Assembly: GCF_000221045.1 (NCBI RefSeq)
Contig: NC_015856.1
Location: 2,412,986 to 2,476,985, forward strand
DNA from: Collimonas fungivorans Ter331
Lineage (GTDB): Bacteria; Pseudomonadota; Gammaproteobacteria; Burkholderiales; Burkholderiaceae_D
Direction of reading: 5' to 3'
Length of the DNA: 64,000 nt
Shown here: in pieces, positions 44,003 to 52,155 of the stretch
Numbering within the stretch: position 1 is the stretch's first letter
Layout of the letters: the number at the start of each line of letters is the position of its first letter
Made by a program: the position numbers and the translations under genes
The notes under the pieces: generated by a model
What the model was told of the DNA's origin: nothing
What the model saw: the letters and a program-made list of their open reading frames with translations, nothing else
Databases searched by the model: none

Positions 44003-45565
44003 ATGCAGCAATCAGAAATTCCTACGCCGGATTGCCTCATTTCGCTGGAAAACGTGACCAAGCGTTTTCCCGGCGTGCTGGCGCTCGACAACTGCCGCTT
44101 CGACCTGATGCGCGGCGAAGTCCATGCGCTGATGGGTGAAAACGGCGCCGGCAAATCGACGTTGATGAAAGTGCTGGCCGGCGTGTATCCCAAGGACAGC
44201 GGCGAGATCCGCATGGAAGGGCTGCCGGTCGAAATTCCAACCCCGCGCGCGGCGCAAGCGCTGGGCATCGGCATCATTCACCAGGAGCTCAACCTGATGA
44301 ACCACCTGAGCGCCGCGCAAAACATTTTCATCGGCCGCGAGCCGCGCGGCCGCTACGGCCTGTTCCTTGACGAAGAGGCGCTGAACCGGCAAACCAAGGC
44401 GATTTTTGAACGCATGCGGCTGGACCTCGATCCCAGCACGCTGGTGAGCGAACTGACGGTGGCCAAGCAGCAGATGGTGGAAATCGCCAAGGCGCTGTCC
44501 TTCGACTCGCGCGTGCTGATCATGGATGAACCGACGGCGGCGCTCAACAACGCCGAAATCGAGGACCTGTTCCGCATCATCCGCCAGCTGCAGTCGCACG
44601 GCGTCGGCATCATCTACATTTCGCACAAGATGGACGAGCTGCGGCAGATATCCAACCGCGTCACGGTCATGCGCGACGGCAAATACATCGCCACCGTGCC
44701 CACCGCCACCACCTCGATGGAGACCATCATCGGCATGATGGTGGGGCGCCAGCTCGATAGCGACGGCGGCAGCCAGGCCATGCCCGACACTTCCGCCAAC
44801 GATGTCGTGCTGGAGGTGAAGGGACTGCAGCGCGGTTCCCTCGTCAAGGATGTGAGTTTCAACCTGCGCAAAGGCGAGATCCTCGGTTTTGCCGGCCTGA
44901 TGGGCGCCGGCCGCACTGAAGTGGCGCGCGCCGTCTTCGGCGCCGACCGCGTCGACGCCGGGGAAATCCGGGTGCACGGCGCCAAGGTGGCGATCAAGTC
45001 GCCGCGGGACGCAGTGGCGCACGGCATAGGTTACCTGTCGGAAGATCGCAAGCACTTCGGCCTGGCCACCGGGCTGGACGTCAAGACCAATGTCGCCATG
45101 TCGAGCATGAACCGGTTCCTGACCCAGGGCCTGTTCCTGGACCAGGCCGCGATCCGCGCCACCGCGCAGGATTTCGTGCGGCAGCTGAGCATCAAGACGC
45201 CGTCGGTCGAGCAGCCGGTGCGGCTGCTGTCGGGCGGCAACCAGCAAAAGATCGTGATCGCCAAGTGGCTGCTGCGCGACTGCGACATCCTGTTTTTCGA
45301 CGAACCCACGCGCGGCATCGACGTCGGCGCCAAGAGCGAAATCTACAAACTGCTCAATACGCTGGCGGAGCAGGGCAAGGCGATTGTCATGATCTCTTCG
45401 GAGCTGCCGGAAGTGTTGCGCATGAGCCATCGCATCCTGGTCATGTGCGAAGGCCGCATCACCGGCGAACTGTCTGCCGCGGAAGCTTCGCAAGAAAAGA
45501 TCATGCAGCTGGCGACCCAGCGCGAAGAAAAGCGCGATGATCAGCGCGCCGCCCAGGCCGCTTGA
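44003..45565 (+). CDS. Sugar ABC transporter ATP-binding protein (RbsA/XylG type, L-fucose)
   Basis: 520 residues with two ABC cassettes. Cassette 1: Walker [13 protein letters not shown], signature-like region [17 protein letters not shown], Walker [12 protein letters not shown]. Cassette 2 has a degenerate Walker A ([18 protein letters not shown]), [17 protein letters not shown] and [20 protein letters not shown]. This is the CUT2 layout. It powers import of the sugar. Start 44003 is chosen over 43991 because the latter lies against the hairpin; both have weak ribosome sites. Confidence 0.93.
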   Translation: MQQSEIPTPDCLISLENVTKRFPGVLALDNCRFDLMRGEVHALMGENGAGKSTLMKVLAGVYPKDSGEIRMEGLPVEIPTPRAAQALGIGIIHQELNLMNHLSAAQNIFIGREPRGRYGLFLDEEALNRQTKAIFERMRLDLDPSTLVSELTVAKQQMVEIAKALSFDSRVLIMDEPTAALNNAEIEDLFRIIRQLQSHGVGIIYISHKMDELRQISNRVTVMRDGKYIATVPTATTSMETIIGMMVGRQLDSDGGSQAMPDTSANDVVLEVKGLQRGSLVKDVSFNLRKGEILGFAGLMGAGRTEVARAVFGADRVDAGEIRVHGAKVAIKSPRDAVAHGIGYLSEDRKHFGLATGLDVKTNVAMSSMNRFLTQGLFLDQAAIRATAQDFVRQLSIKTPSVEQPVRLLSGGNQQKIVIAKWLLRDCDILFFDEPTRGIDVGAKSEIYKLLNTLAEQGKAIVMISSELPEVLRMSHRILVMCEGRITGELSAAEASQEKIMQLATQREEKRDDQRAAQAA

Positions 45566-45598
45566 CACCCGAATCACTTACATACAATGAAAACCACC

Positions 45599-46633
45599 AT
45601 GGCAAATATCCAGAATCCCGCGTCGCAAGCACAGCAGCCAGGCCAGGGCGTATTCGCGGCGGTCAAGGCCAAGATCTTTCATCCTGCCACCCGGCAGAAA
45701 CTGCTAGCCTTCGCCAGCTTGCTGGCGCTGCTGGTGTTTTTCAGTTTCGCCTCGCCGAATTTCCTGGAAATCGACAACCTGGTCGGCATCCTGCAGTCGA
45801 CCGCGGTCAATGGCGTGCTGGCGATCGCCTGCACCTTTGTCATCATCACCGCCGGCATCGATCTCTCGGTCGGCACCCTGATGACCTTCTGCGCCGTCAT
45901 GGCCGGCGTGTTCCTTACCTATTGGGGCATGCCGCTCTACGTCGGCGTCATCGCCGCGATCGTGTTCGGCGCCTTGTGCGGCTGGATTTCCGGCGTGCTG
46001 GTGGCCAAGCTGAAGATCCCGCCTTTCATCGCGACACTGGGCATGATGATGTTGCTCAAAGGGTTGTCGCTGGTGATCTCCGGCACCAAGCCGATCTATT
46101 TCAACGACACCGAGGGATTTTCGGCCATCTCGCAAGACTCCCTGATCGGCAGCCTGATTCCGGCCCTGCCGATCCCGAATGCGGTGCTGATCCTGTTCCT
46201 GGTCGCTATCGCCGCCGGCATCGTGCTCAATAAAACCATTTTCGGCCGCTACACCTTTGCGCTGGGCAGCAATGAAGAAGCGCTGCGGCTGTCGGGCGTC
46301 AATGTCGATTTCTGGAAAGTCGCTGTGTACACCGTCGGCGGCGCCATCTGCGGCATCGCCGGGCTGCTGATCGCGTCGCGCCTGAATTCGGCGCAGCCGG
46401 CGCTGGGGCAGGGTTATGAGCTGGATGCGATCGCCGCGGTGGTGATCGGCGGCACTTCCTTGTCGGGCGGCACTGGCACCATCCTCGGCACCATCATCGG
46501 CGCTTTTATCATGAGCGTGCTGATCAACGGCTTGCGCATGATGTCGGTGGCGCAGGAATGGCAGACCGTGGTGACCGGCGTGATCATCATCCTGGCGGTG
46601 TACATGGATATCTTGCGCCGCCGGCGCCAGTGA
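45599..46633 (+). CDS. Sugar ABC transporter permease (RbsC type)
   Basis: 344 residues; an alternative ATG at 45587 adds four. CUT2 permease with about ten helices: NLVGILQSTAVNGVLAIACT, TAGIDLSVGTLMTFCAVMAG, KIPPFIATLGMMMLLKGLSL, LDAIAAVVIGGTSLSGGTGT. It forms the membrane channel together with the ATPase and the periplasmic binding protein. 33 bases after the ATPase gene. Confidence 0.93.
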   Translation: MANIQNPASQAQQPGQGVFAAVKAKIFHPATRQKLLAFASLLALLVFFSFASPNFLEIDNLVGILQSTAVNGVLAIACTFVIITAGIDLSVGTLMTFCAVMAGVFLTYWGMPLYVGVIAAIVFGALCGWISGVLVAKLKIPPFIATLGMMMLLKGLSLVISGTKPIYFNDTEGFSAISQDSLIGSLIPALPIPNAVLILFLVAIAAGIVLNKTIFGRYTFALGSNEEALRLSGVNVDFWKVAVYTVGGAICGIAGLLIASRLNSAQPALGQGYELDAIAAVVIGGTSLSGGTGTILGTIIGAFIMSVLINGLRMMSVAQEWQTVVTGVIIILAVYMDILRRRRQ

Positions 46634-46712
46634 AAAGAACAGGTTTTGCAGGTGCAGTTACGGGCTGTTGCAGCAAGGCCCACCGTTTTATAACCATAAG
46701 AGGAGACTTGAA

Positions 46713-47651
46713 ATGATAAAGAGAAGAGCAGTCAACATCGCCGTCGGCCTGGCGCTCGCGCTGGGATTCAGCGCTGCCGCGGTAGCCGAGGATATCTATA
46801 TTCCCCTGATCTCGAAAGGCTTCCAGCACCAGTTCTGGCAAGCGGTGAAGACCGGTTCGGAGCAGGCGGCCAAGGACTACAATGTCAAGGTGTCGTTCGA
46901 AGGCCCGGAGACCGAAGCCATGGTCGACAAGCAGATCGACATGCTGTCGGCGGCGCTGGGCAAGAAACCGAAGGCCATCGGTTTTGCCGCGCTGGACAGT
47001 AAGGCCGCATTGCCGCTGCTGAAGAAGGCCCAGGCAGCGCATATTCCTGTCGTAGCGTTTGACTCGGGCGTCGACAGCGACATTCCGGTGACTACCGCTA
47101 CCACCGACAACAAGGCGGCGGCGGCGCTGGCGGCCGACAAGATGGCTGAGCTGATCGGCAAGGAAGGCGAAGTCGCGGTAGTGGCGCATGACCAGACCAG
47201 CCGTACCGGCATCGACCGCCGCGACGGTTTTGTCGAACGCATGAAGGCTTATCCCAAGATCAAGATCGTCAGCATCCAGTACGGCGCCGGCGACCAGCTG
47301 AAATCGACCGAGATTACCAAGTCCATCCTGCAGGCCTATCCACATCTGAAGGGCGCCTTCGGCACCAACGAAGGTTCGGCCATCGGCGTGCTGAACGGCG
47401 CCAAGGAAACCAAGCGCAAGCTGGTGATCATCGGCTACGATTCCGGCAAGCAGCAGAAAGATGCGATCAAGGACGGCAGCATGGCCGGCGCCATCACCCA
47501 GAACCCGGTCGGCATCGGCTACAAGACGGTAGAGGCGGCGGTCAAGGCGCTCAAGGGCGAAAAGCTGCCGAAGGTGATCGATACCGGTTTCTACTGGTAC
47601 GACAAGAGCAATATCAACGATCCCAAGATCGTCGCCGTACTGTACGACTGA
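46713..47651 (+). CDS. Sugar ABC transporter periplasmic binding protein
   Basis: 312 residues from the ATG at 46713 (GAGGAG upstream). Signal peptide ends at AAAVA-EDIYIP. Ribose/galactose-type fold: ISKGFQHQFWQAVKTGSEQA, DMLSAALGKKPKAIGFAALD, PVVAFDSGVDSD, GFVERMKAYPKIKIVSIQYG and NPVGIGYKTVEAAVKALKGE. It captures the sugar, presumably L-fucose by context. Last gene of the operon; a strong hairpin follows the stop. Confidence 0.93.
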   Translation: MIKRRAVNIAVGLALALGFSAAAVAEDIYIPLISKGFQHQFWQAVKTGSEQAAKDYNVKVSFEGPETEAMVDKQIDMLSAALGKKPKAIGFAALDSKAALPLLKKAQAAHIPVVAFDSGVDSDIPVTTATTDNKAAAALAADKMAELIGKEGEVAVVAHDQTSRTGIDRRDGFVERMKAYPKIKIVSIQYGAGDQLKSTEITKSILQAYPHLKGAFGTNEGSAIGVLNGAKETKRKLVIIGYDSGKQQKDAIKDGSMAGAITQNPVGIGYKTVEAAVKALKGEKLPKVIDTGFYWYDKSNINDPKIVAVLYD

Positions 47652-47677
47652 TACCGGGCGCTATCAAGCAGCAAGCG

Positions 47678-47702
47678 CGGCCCGATAGGCGCTATCGGGC
47701 CG
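47678..47702. terminator. Hairpin between convergent genes
   Basis: Perfect 11-bp stem (CGGCCCGATAG with CTATCGGGCCG) and a 3-base loop, between the stops of the binding-protein gene (plus) and the GFA gene (minus). Position fits a bidirectional terminator, though the T-run is lacking. Confidence 0.6.
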
Positions 47703-47705
47703 TGG

Positions 47706-48194
47706 TCATTTCAGCAAATCCAGCCGCTGATGCCATTCAAATAGGGATTCGTGCGGAAACTGCGTGAACTGCTTGTCCTTGCGGCCAGCCTTGACTTCCA
47801 CCCATGGCGCTTTATAGGCCAACAGCAAGTGGGTATATTCAGGCGGCGCCGGCAGCGGCGTGTCGATGGCGGAAGCGAACGGGTGCACCAGTTCCGGCCA
47901 TTCCGGGCTGTAGAGCCACAGCGCGCTGCCGCAGCGGCGGCAGAAATGCCGTTGCGCGGTGCTGGTGTGGAGCCGTGATTCGCCTTGCCGTTTGAGTTTT
48001 GCGTGGTAGACGCTGACGTCGTCCTGGCCTTGCACCTTCAGGGTGCCGGCGTCGCCGCCGATGTTGACGGCGTAGCCGCCGCCGCCCTGGGTCTTGCGGC
48101 AAATCGAACAATAACAGCGCTGGTAAGGATAGGGCGTATCGCTTTCCAGGCTGAAACGGACTGCGCCGCAATGGCAGGATCCCTTCAGTTTCAT
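47706..48194 (-). CDS. GFA family (CENP-V/GFA domain) zinc protein
   Basis: 162 residues. Zinc cysteines: GSCHCGAVRF, RCYCSICRKTQGG and RHFCRRCGSALWLYSPEWPE, the GFA pattern of structural and catalytic zinc sites. The founding member links formaldehyde to glutathione, but most members have unknown substrates. Convergent with the fucose operon; no formaldehyde genes nearby. Confidence 0.88.
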   Translation of the reverse strand: MKLKGSCHCGAVRFSLESDTPYPYQRCYCSICRKTQGGGGYAVNIGGDAGTLKVQGQDDVSVYHAKLKRQGESRLHTSTAQRHFCRRCGSALWLYSPEWPELVHPFASAIDTPLPAPPEYTHLLLAYKAPWVEVKAGRKDKQFTQFPHESLFEWHQRLDLLK

Positions 48195-48337
48195 GGTTCT
48201 CTCCTAGTTGTCGCTGCCTCCAGTATCGCCGATCCCGCCAGCAAGCCAGTGTTAAACAGCGAACATACAGTCCCGCGGTTGAAGCGCATCATGCCTTCCT
48301 CTTATTCCGGCGTCGCCGGTACTGGCTGGGAGGAAAC

Positions 48338-48556
48338 ATGCTGGCGAAATATATATTTGTCACTGGCCTGATTACGGCGATCGCCGTTTTCGGCAGCGAA
48401 CGAACTGCTAAAAGCGGCGCACCGACCATCACCCCGATATCCCCTTCATCGCAAATTGCGCCGCCCAAGCGGCTGCTGGCCCCGGCCTTGCCGGCTGAGC
48501 CGCAGCCCGAACTCGAGCACGTGAACATCGATGGCGGTATAGTTAAAAGAACCTGA
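48338..48556 (+). CDS. Small membrane-anchored or secreted protein, 72 residues
   Basis: GGGAGGAAAC stands right before the ATG. The N-terminus MLAKYIFVTGLITAIAVFG is a signal or anchor helix. The rest is Pro/Ala-rich and probably disordered (PTITPISPSSQIAPPK, PALPAEPQPELEHVN). No family recognised. It precedes the pair of small paralogs by 34 bases and may share their transcript. Confidence 0.5.
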   Translation: MLAKYIFVTGLITAIAVFGSERTAKSGAPTITPISPSSQIAPPKRLLAPALPAEPQPELEHVNIDGGIVKRT

Positions 48557-48590
48557 AGCATCCAGTTGCAGGCAGATCAAGGAAATGGTT

Positions 48591-48902
48591 ATGGAGCTGG
48601 TCCGTACTTACATGATTGAAACCACAAATGCGCTGTTTACGCTGGTCGTCACCGAAGACCGCCATGGCGGTCCCTACAAGGCGACCTATGTCGGGACGCG
48701 CCAGAAAGTCGAACTGCCCTGGGTCGATAATCCCGGCCTGGGCCAGAAGGACCTTGACGGTGAGGCGGCAGACGTCGATTTCGATGTGCTGATCGCCACC
48801 TGCCACCGGCAGATCGCGGAGCGCGGCGGCGAAATCCTCGGCATTCAGGATATCTCTGTGATCGACGAGCGTCCTCGCAGGGACTGGGGATCCGGCCACT
48901 GA
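48591..48902 (+). CDS. Small acidic protein, tandem paralog 1
   Basis: 103 residues from the second ATG (48591), which has AAGGA at seven bases. It is a clear paralog of the gene at 49149: RTYMIETTNALFTLVVTE, GGPYKATYVGT, FDVLIATCHRQIAERGGEI, ISVIDE. No signal peptide; a small alpha/beta domain is likely. A conserved cysteine-histidine (TCHR) is kept in both. I recognise no named family. Confidence 0.65.
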   Translation: MELVRTYMIETTNALFTLVVTEDRHGGPYKATYVGTRQKVELPWVDNPGLGQKDLDGEAADVDFDVLIATCHRQIAERGGEILGIQDISVIDERPRRDWGSGH

Positions 48903-49066
48903 CGAACTCGCTGCCGTCCGCAACCAGGAACCCATGGCAAGGACTAAAAGGTTCGTCCGGCCTGTTCATCCGCACGCCGCTACCGGCAAGCAAAAACCTG
49001 CAGAATCGTTTTTCATGGAGAACTATTTGATCTCCAGCCCCTCTCATTCCCAATAAAAAAGCCAAT

Positions 49067-49100
49067 GCCTGGAACACCAGGCCGGTTGGCGCACGCCAAC
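49067..49100. repeat. Two adjacent perfect hairpins
   Basis: GCCTGG-AACA-CCAGGC (49067-49082) followed at once by GTTGGCG-CA-CGCCAAC (49085-49100), 48 bases before paralog 2. They may form a 5' UTR structure controlling the small gene or a decayed terminator. Confidence 0.45.
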
Positions 49101-49148
49101 ATTTCCACGAAGGTTGTTCATTTAACACCTGAGACAAGGAGATTTCTC

Positions 49149-49433
49149 ATGAGGCCTATCAGTACCTACATCATTGAAACCGACAATGCACTTTTTACCC
49201 TGGTAGTCACGGAATCGGACGACGGCGGCCCCTACAATGCGTCGTATATCGGAACCAGCCCGAAATTCGAGCAGACCGATACGGACGACGACGCCGACCC
49301 GGTACAAGAAGATATCGAAGGCGAAATGGAAGACCAGGACTTTGACGCGCTGCTGGCGGCCTGCCACCGGGAAATCGTGGAGCGCGGCGGCGACATCATC
49401 AGCATCGAAGACATATCTGATGACGAACGCTAA
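49149..49433 (+). CDS. Small acidic protein, tandem paralog 2
   Basis: 94 residues from the ATG at 49149 (AGGAG seven bases upstream); the ORF's upstream 28 codons overlap hairpins and are unlikely. Aligned with paralog 1: STYIIETDNALFTLVVTE, GGPYNASYIGT, FDALLAACHREIVERGGDI, IEDISDDE. A central acidic insertion (DTDDDADPVQEDIEGEMEDQ) replaces the WVDNPGLGQ segment. Very acidic overall. Function unknown. Confidence 0.65.
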   Translation: MRPISTYIIETDNALFTLVVTESDDGGPYNASYIGTSPKFEQTDTDDDADPVQEDIEGEMEDQDFDALLAACHREIVERGGDIISIEDISDDER

Positions 49434-49457
49434 CGTCTTCCCGGCAGCGACACCCGA

Positions 49458-50255
49458 TCAGAAGCGAACCTTCAGATAAGCGCTGGGCCCGACCAGCTTG
49501 ACGCCCAGGTTGGCTTGATAGTTGGCGCTATCCCGGTACAGCTGGATTTTGGTGATGCCATAGTCGGCGCCGATGCCGACATTCTTGAACGGAAACCACT
49601 CGACGCCGACATTGCCGTTATAGATATGGCCGTTGATGTTGCCGCCGTTTTTCTTGATGCCGGAAGCCTCGGCGTACAGCCGCACATTGTCGCTCAGCGC
49701 CGTGCGCACGCCCACTTCCAGCAGCGGCGCGATGGCGTTGTCGCTGCGCGAATCGCTGGCGGTGCCGCTGACGCCGTCCAGCGAGCCGCGCGCCATGGTG
49801 TCGAGGTCGGCCTGGTAATAGGCGGCGCCGGCGCCGAGGCCGAATACCGTATTGCCGGATCCGAACCACCATTTGTAGGCCAGCTGCGCCAGTTCGACCT
49901 TGAGGCGGGCATTGGCGGAAGCATCGCCGGTGACCACCTGGCCATTGACGGTGGCGGTGCGGGCGATGGATGCATCAAAATTGTTGGTGTAACGGTAGTA
50001 ATCGAACGCCAGGCCCTGGTGGTCGCCCAGCAGCATGTCGGCGCGCACCCGGCCCAGCGTCTTGTGGTCGCGCGTCAGGTCGCCGGTCTCGGCGCGGCCG
50101 TATTTGGTGTTGACGCCGATATTGAAAGTCGGCTCGACATAATAGCCGCCGACCGACAGGCTGAAACGGTCCAGCGCCGGCGACGGATCGGCCAGCGCGC
50201 TTGCGGACGCCAGGCACAAGCCTGTTGCGGCCAGGGATTTGGTCAAGATGCTCAT
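49458..50255 (-). CDS. Outer-membrane beta-barrel protein
   Basis: 265 residues from the ATG at 50255 (GAGG eight bases upstream), discarding a 61-codon spurious extension. Signal peptide MSILTKSLAATGLCLASASALA. The remainder is alternating amphipathic strands (GGYYVEPTFNIGVNTKYG, LAQLAYKWWFGSGNTVFGLG, VGVEWFPFKNVGIGADYG) ending with a terminal Phe (AYLKVRF), an OmpW/OmpA-like barrel. Cargo or role unknown. Confidence 0.8.
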   Translation of the reverse strand: MSILTKSLAATGLCLASASALADPSPALDRFSLSVGGYYVEPTFNIGVNTKYGRAETGDLTRDHKTLGRVRADMLLGDHQGLAFDYYRYTNNFDASIARTATVNGQVVTGDASANARLKVELAQLAYKWWFGSGNTVFGLGAGAAYYQADLDTMARGSLDGVSGTASDSRSDNAIAPLLEVGVRTALSDNVRLYAEASGIKKNGGNINGHIYNGNVGVEWFPFKNVGIGADYGITKIQLYRDSANYQANLGVKLVGPSAYLKVRF

Positions 50256-50440
50256 CGGGAGATCCTCATTCAAGTTTATCCGCTTGGGGAGAAAATGCCT
50301 GGATAAAAGCTTAGCAGCAGCAACTTGGGGCGAATGAGCGATAGCTAACATTCCAGATTGGAATGCCGGGATTTTTTGGCGAAGGCGCGACTCTTTGCCG
50401 CGCAAGAAGAGATTTTCCAGGATTGATATATACTGCAATA

Positions 50441-50462
50441 TGACTGTATATTCATACAGTCA
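50441..50462. promoter_or_regulatory. LexA (SOS) box
   Basis: TGACTGTAT-ATTC-ATACAGTCA, a 22-bp perfect palindrome containing CTGT-N8-ACAG (50444-50459), the consensus LexA site of beta- and gammaproteobacteria. It lies 56 bases before the nuclease gene start at 50518. A longer upstream ORF start would place it inside coding sequence, so it also supports that start. Confidence 0.85.
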
Positions 50463-50517
50463 ATCATCTTTCAATTTTTACCTGGCGCGCAATACGTCGA
50501 GCCGCGGTGCCCGTAAC

Positions 50518-52155
50518 ATGGTCAGAGTGCTGGAAAACCGTTTTTATTATCTCGACAATTTCCTTGCCGTGGTGGCATCGGTGCGCGCCCGCTATCGCCA
50601 TTTGCTGGATGGCGAAGAGCAGGCTTTCGTCGACGGTTTCGAAGCGTTGCCGCTGGCCTCGCGCGCATTGCTGGTGCGGATGGTGATGCGCAAGGGCGAG
50701 CTGTTTCGCTCGAGCAGGCTGCGCTACGATGAAATCGGCTGCGCGCGCAGCGCCGCGGCGCCGCTGATCGCCGCCGGCTGGCTGGACGGAGAGCCGGCCA
50801 TCGATATCGCGCAGCTATGCGGCCTGCTGACAAAAACCGAGCTTGCAGAAGCGTTTCCGCTGCTGCCGCGCAGTGCGCGCAAGGCCGGGCAGCTCGACAT
50901 CCTGCGCGACGAGTACGGCGACGCGGTACGCACGCTGGCCGGCTGGCGTATCGACGACCAGCTGCTGCGGCTGTCGATTGCGCCTCTGTGCGATCGGCTG
51001 CGGCTGATGTTCTTCGGTAACCTGCACCAGGACTGGTCGGAATTCGTGCTGTCGGAACTGGGGATTTTCAGATACGAACAGGTCGATTTGTCGCTTGCAC
51101 AAGGTTTCAGCAGCCGCCAGGACATCGACGATTACCTGCACCTGCATGCCTGCCGCCAGCGGTTCCACGACGGCGAAGCGCCGCAAGCCGTGGCGGCCTG
51201 CCTGCCGGCCATGCCATATCCAAACGACTGGCTGGAACAGCGCCGCAGCAAGCTGCTGTTCCAGATCGCCCAGTACTACGAACGCAGCGCCGAGCTGGTG
51301 GCCGCGCTGTGCCTGTATGCGGATTGCGCCTGGCCGGGCGCGCGCTTGCGCGCGATCCGCGTGCTGGAACGCTGCGGCCAGCCCGATGCAGCTTTCGGAC
51401 TGGCGCAGCAGGCTGAACAGCAGCCGGAAAGCGAAGCTGAAAAACAGCAGCTGCTGCGCGTCATGCCGCGTCTGCGGCGCCAGCTTGGCCATGGAAAGAC
51501 GCTGCAAGCCGCCGCTGCGCCCATCGTCCGCCACGACCTGGCGCTGCAGCGGGCCGCGCCCGGCGTCTCGGTTGAAGCGCTGCTCGCCAGCCATTTGTCG
51601 CGCATCGACGCGCCGGCGGTCTATGTCGAAAACACGCTGATCAATTCGCTGTTCGGCCTGCTGTTCTGGGATGCCGTTTTTGCACCGCTGCCGGGCGCAT
51701 TTTTCCATCCGTTCCAGAGCGGCCCGGCCGATCTCCACAGCGCCGATTTCCGGCTGCGCCGCGCCAGCCAGTTCGACGCCGGTTTCGCCCAGCTCGACAG
51801 CGGCGGCTACCAGCAGGCCATCTGGCGCAACTTCCACGCCAAGGCCGGCATCCAGTCGCCATTCGTGTTTTGGGAGGCTATCGATGAACAGCTGCTGGCG
51901 ATGGCGCTCGATTGCCTGCCGCCGCTGCACCTGCGGAAATGCTTCGAACGCATCCTGCAGGATATCAAGACCAACCGTTCCGGCTTGCCGGACCTGATCC
52001 AGTTCTGGCCGGCGGAAAAACGCTACCAGATGATCGAAGTCAAAGGTCCGGGCGATCGCCTGCAGGACAACCAGATCCGCTGGCTGCACTATTTTGCCGA
52101 ACACGGCATGCCGGTCGCCGTCTGTTATGTACAGTGGGCGGAGCAGTGCGCGTGA
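50518..52155 (+). CDS. VRR-NUC domain nuclease, FAN1-like
   Basis: 545 residues from the ATG at 50518; earlier in-frame ATGs (50395, 50440) would include the LexA box. The N-terminal half is helical (SAP/TPR-like, as in bacterial FAN1), and LENRFYYLDNFLAVVASVRA matches the FAN1 opening. The C-terminal VRR-NUC nuclease shows Glu in LRKCFERILQDI, Asp in SGLPDLIQFWP and ExK in YQMIEVKGPGDRLQDNQIRW, with LHYFAEHGMPVAVCYVQW. FAN1 is a structure-specific 5' nuclease that unhooks DNA crosslinks. Overlaps the helicase gene by 4 bases; predicted SOS-inducible. Confidence 0.9.
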   Translation: MVRVLENRFYYLDNFLAVVASVRARYRHLLDGEEQAFVDGFEALPLASRALLVRMVMRKGELFRSSRLRYDEIGCARSAAAPLIAAGWLDGEPAIDIAQLCGLLTKTELAEAFPLLPRSARKAGQLDILRDEYGDAVRTLAGWRIDDQLLRLSIAPLCDRLRLMFFGNLHQDWSEFVLSELGIFRYEQVDLSLAQGFSSRQDIDDYLHLHACRQRFHDGEAPQAVAACLPAMPYPNDWLEQRRSKLLFQIAQYYERSAELVAALCLYADCAWPGARLRAIRVLERCGQPDAAFGLAQQAEQQPESEAEKQQLLRVMPRLRRQLGHGKTLQAAAAPIVRHDLALQRAAPGVSVEALLASHLSRIDAPAVYVENTLINSLFGLLFWDAVFAPLPGAFFHPFQSGPADLHSADFRLRRASQFDAGFAQLDSGGYQQAIWRNFHAKAGIQSPFVFWEAIDEQLLAMALDCLPPLHLRKCFERILQDIKTNRSGLPDLIQFWPAEKRYQMIEVKGPGDRLQDNQIRWLHYFAEHGMPVAVCYVQWAEQCA

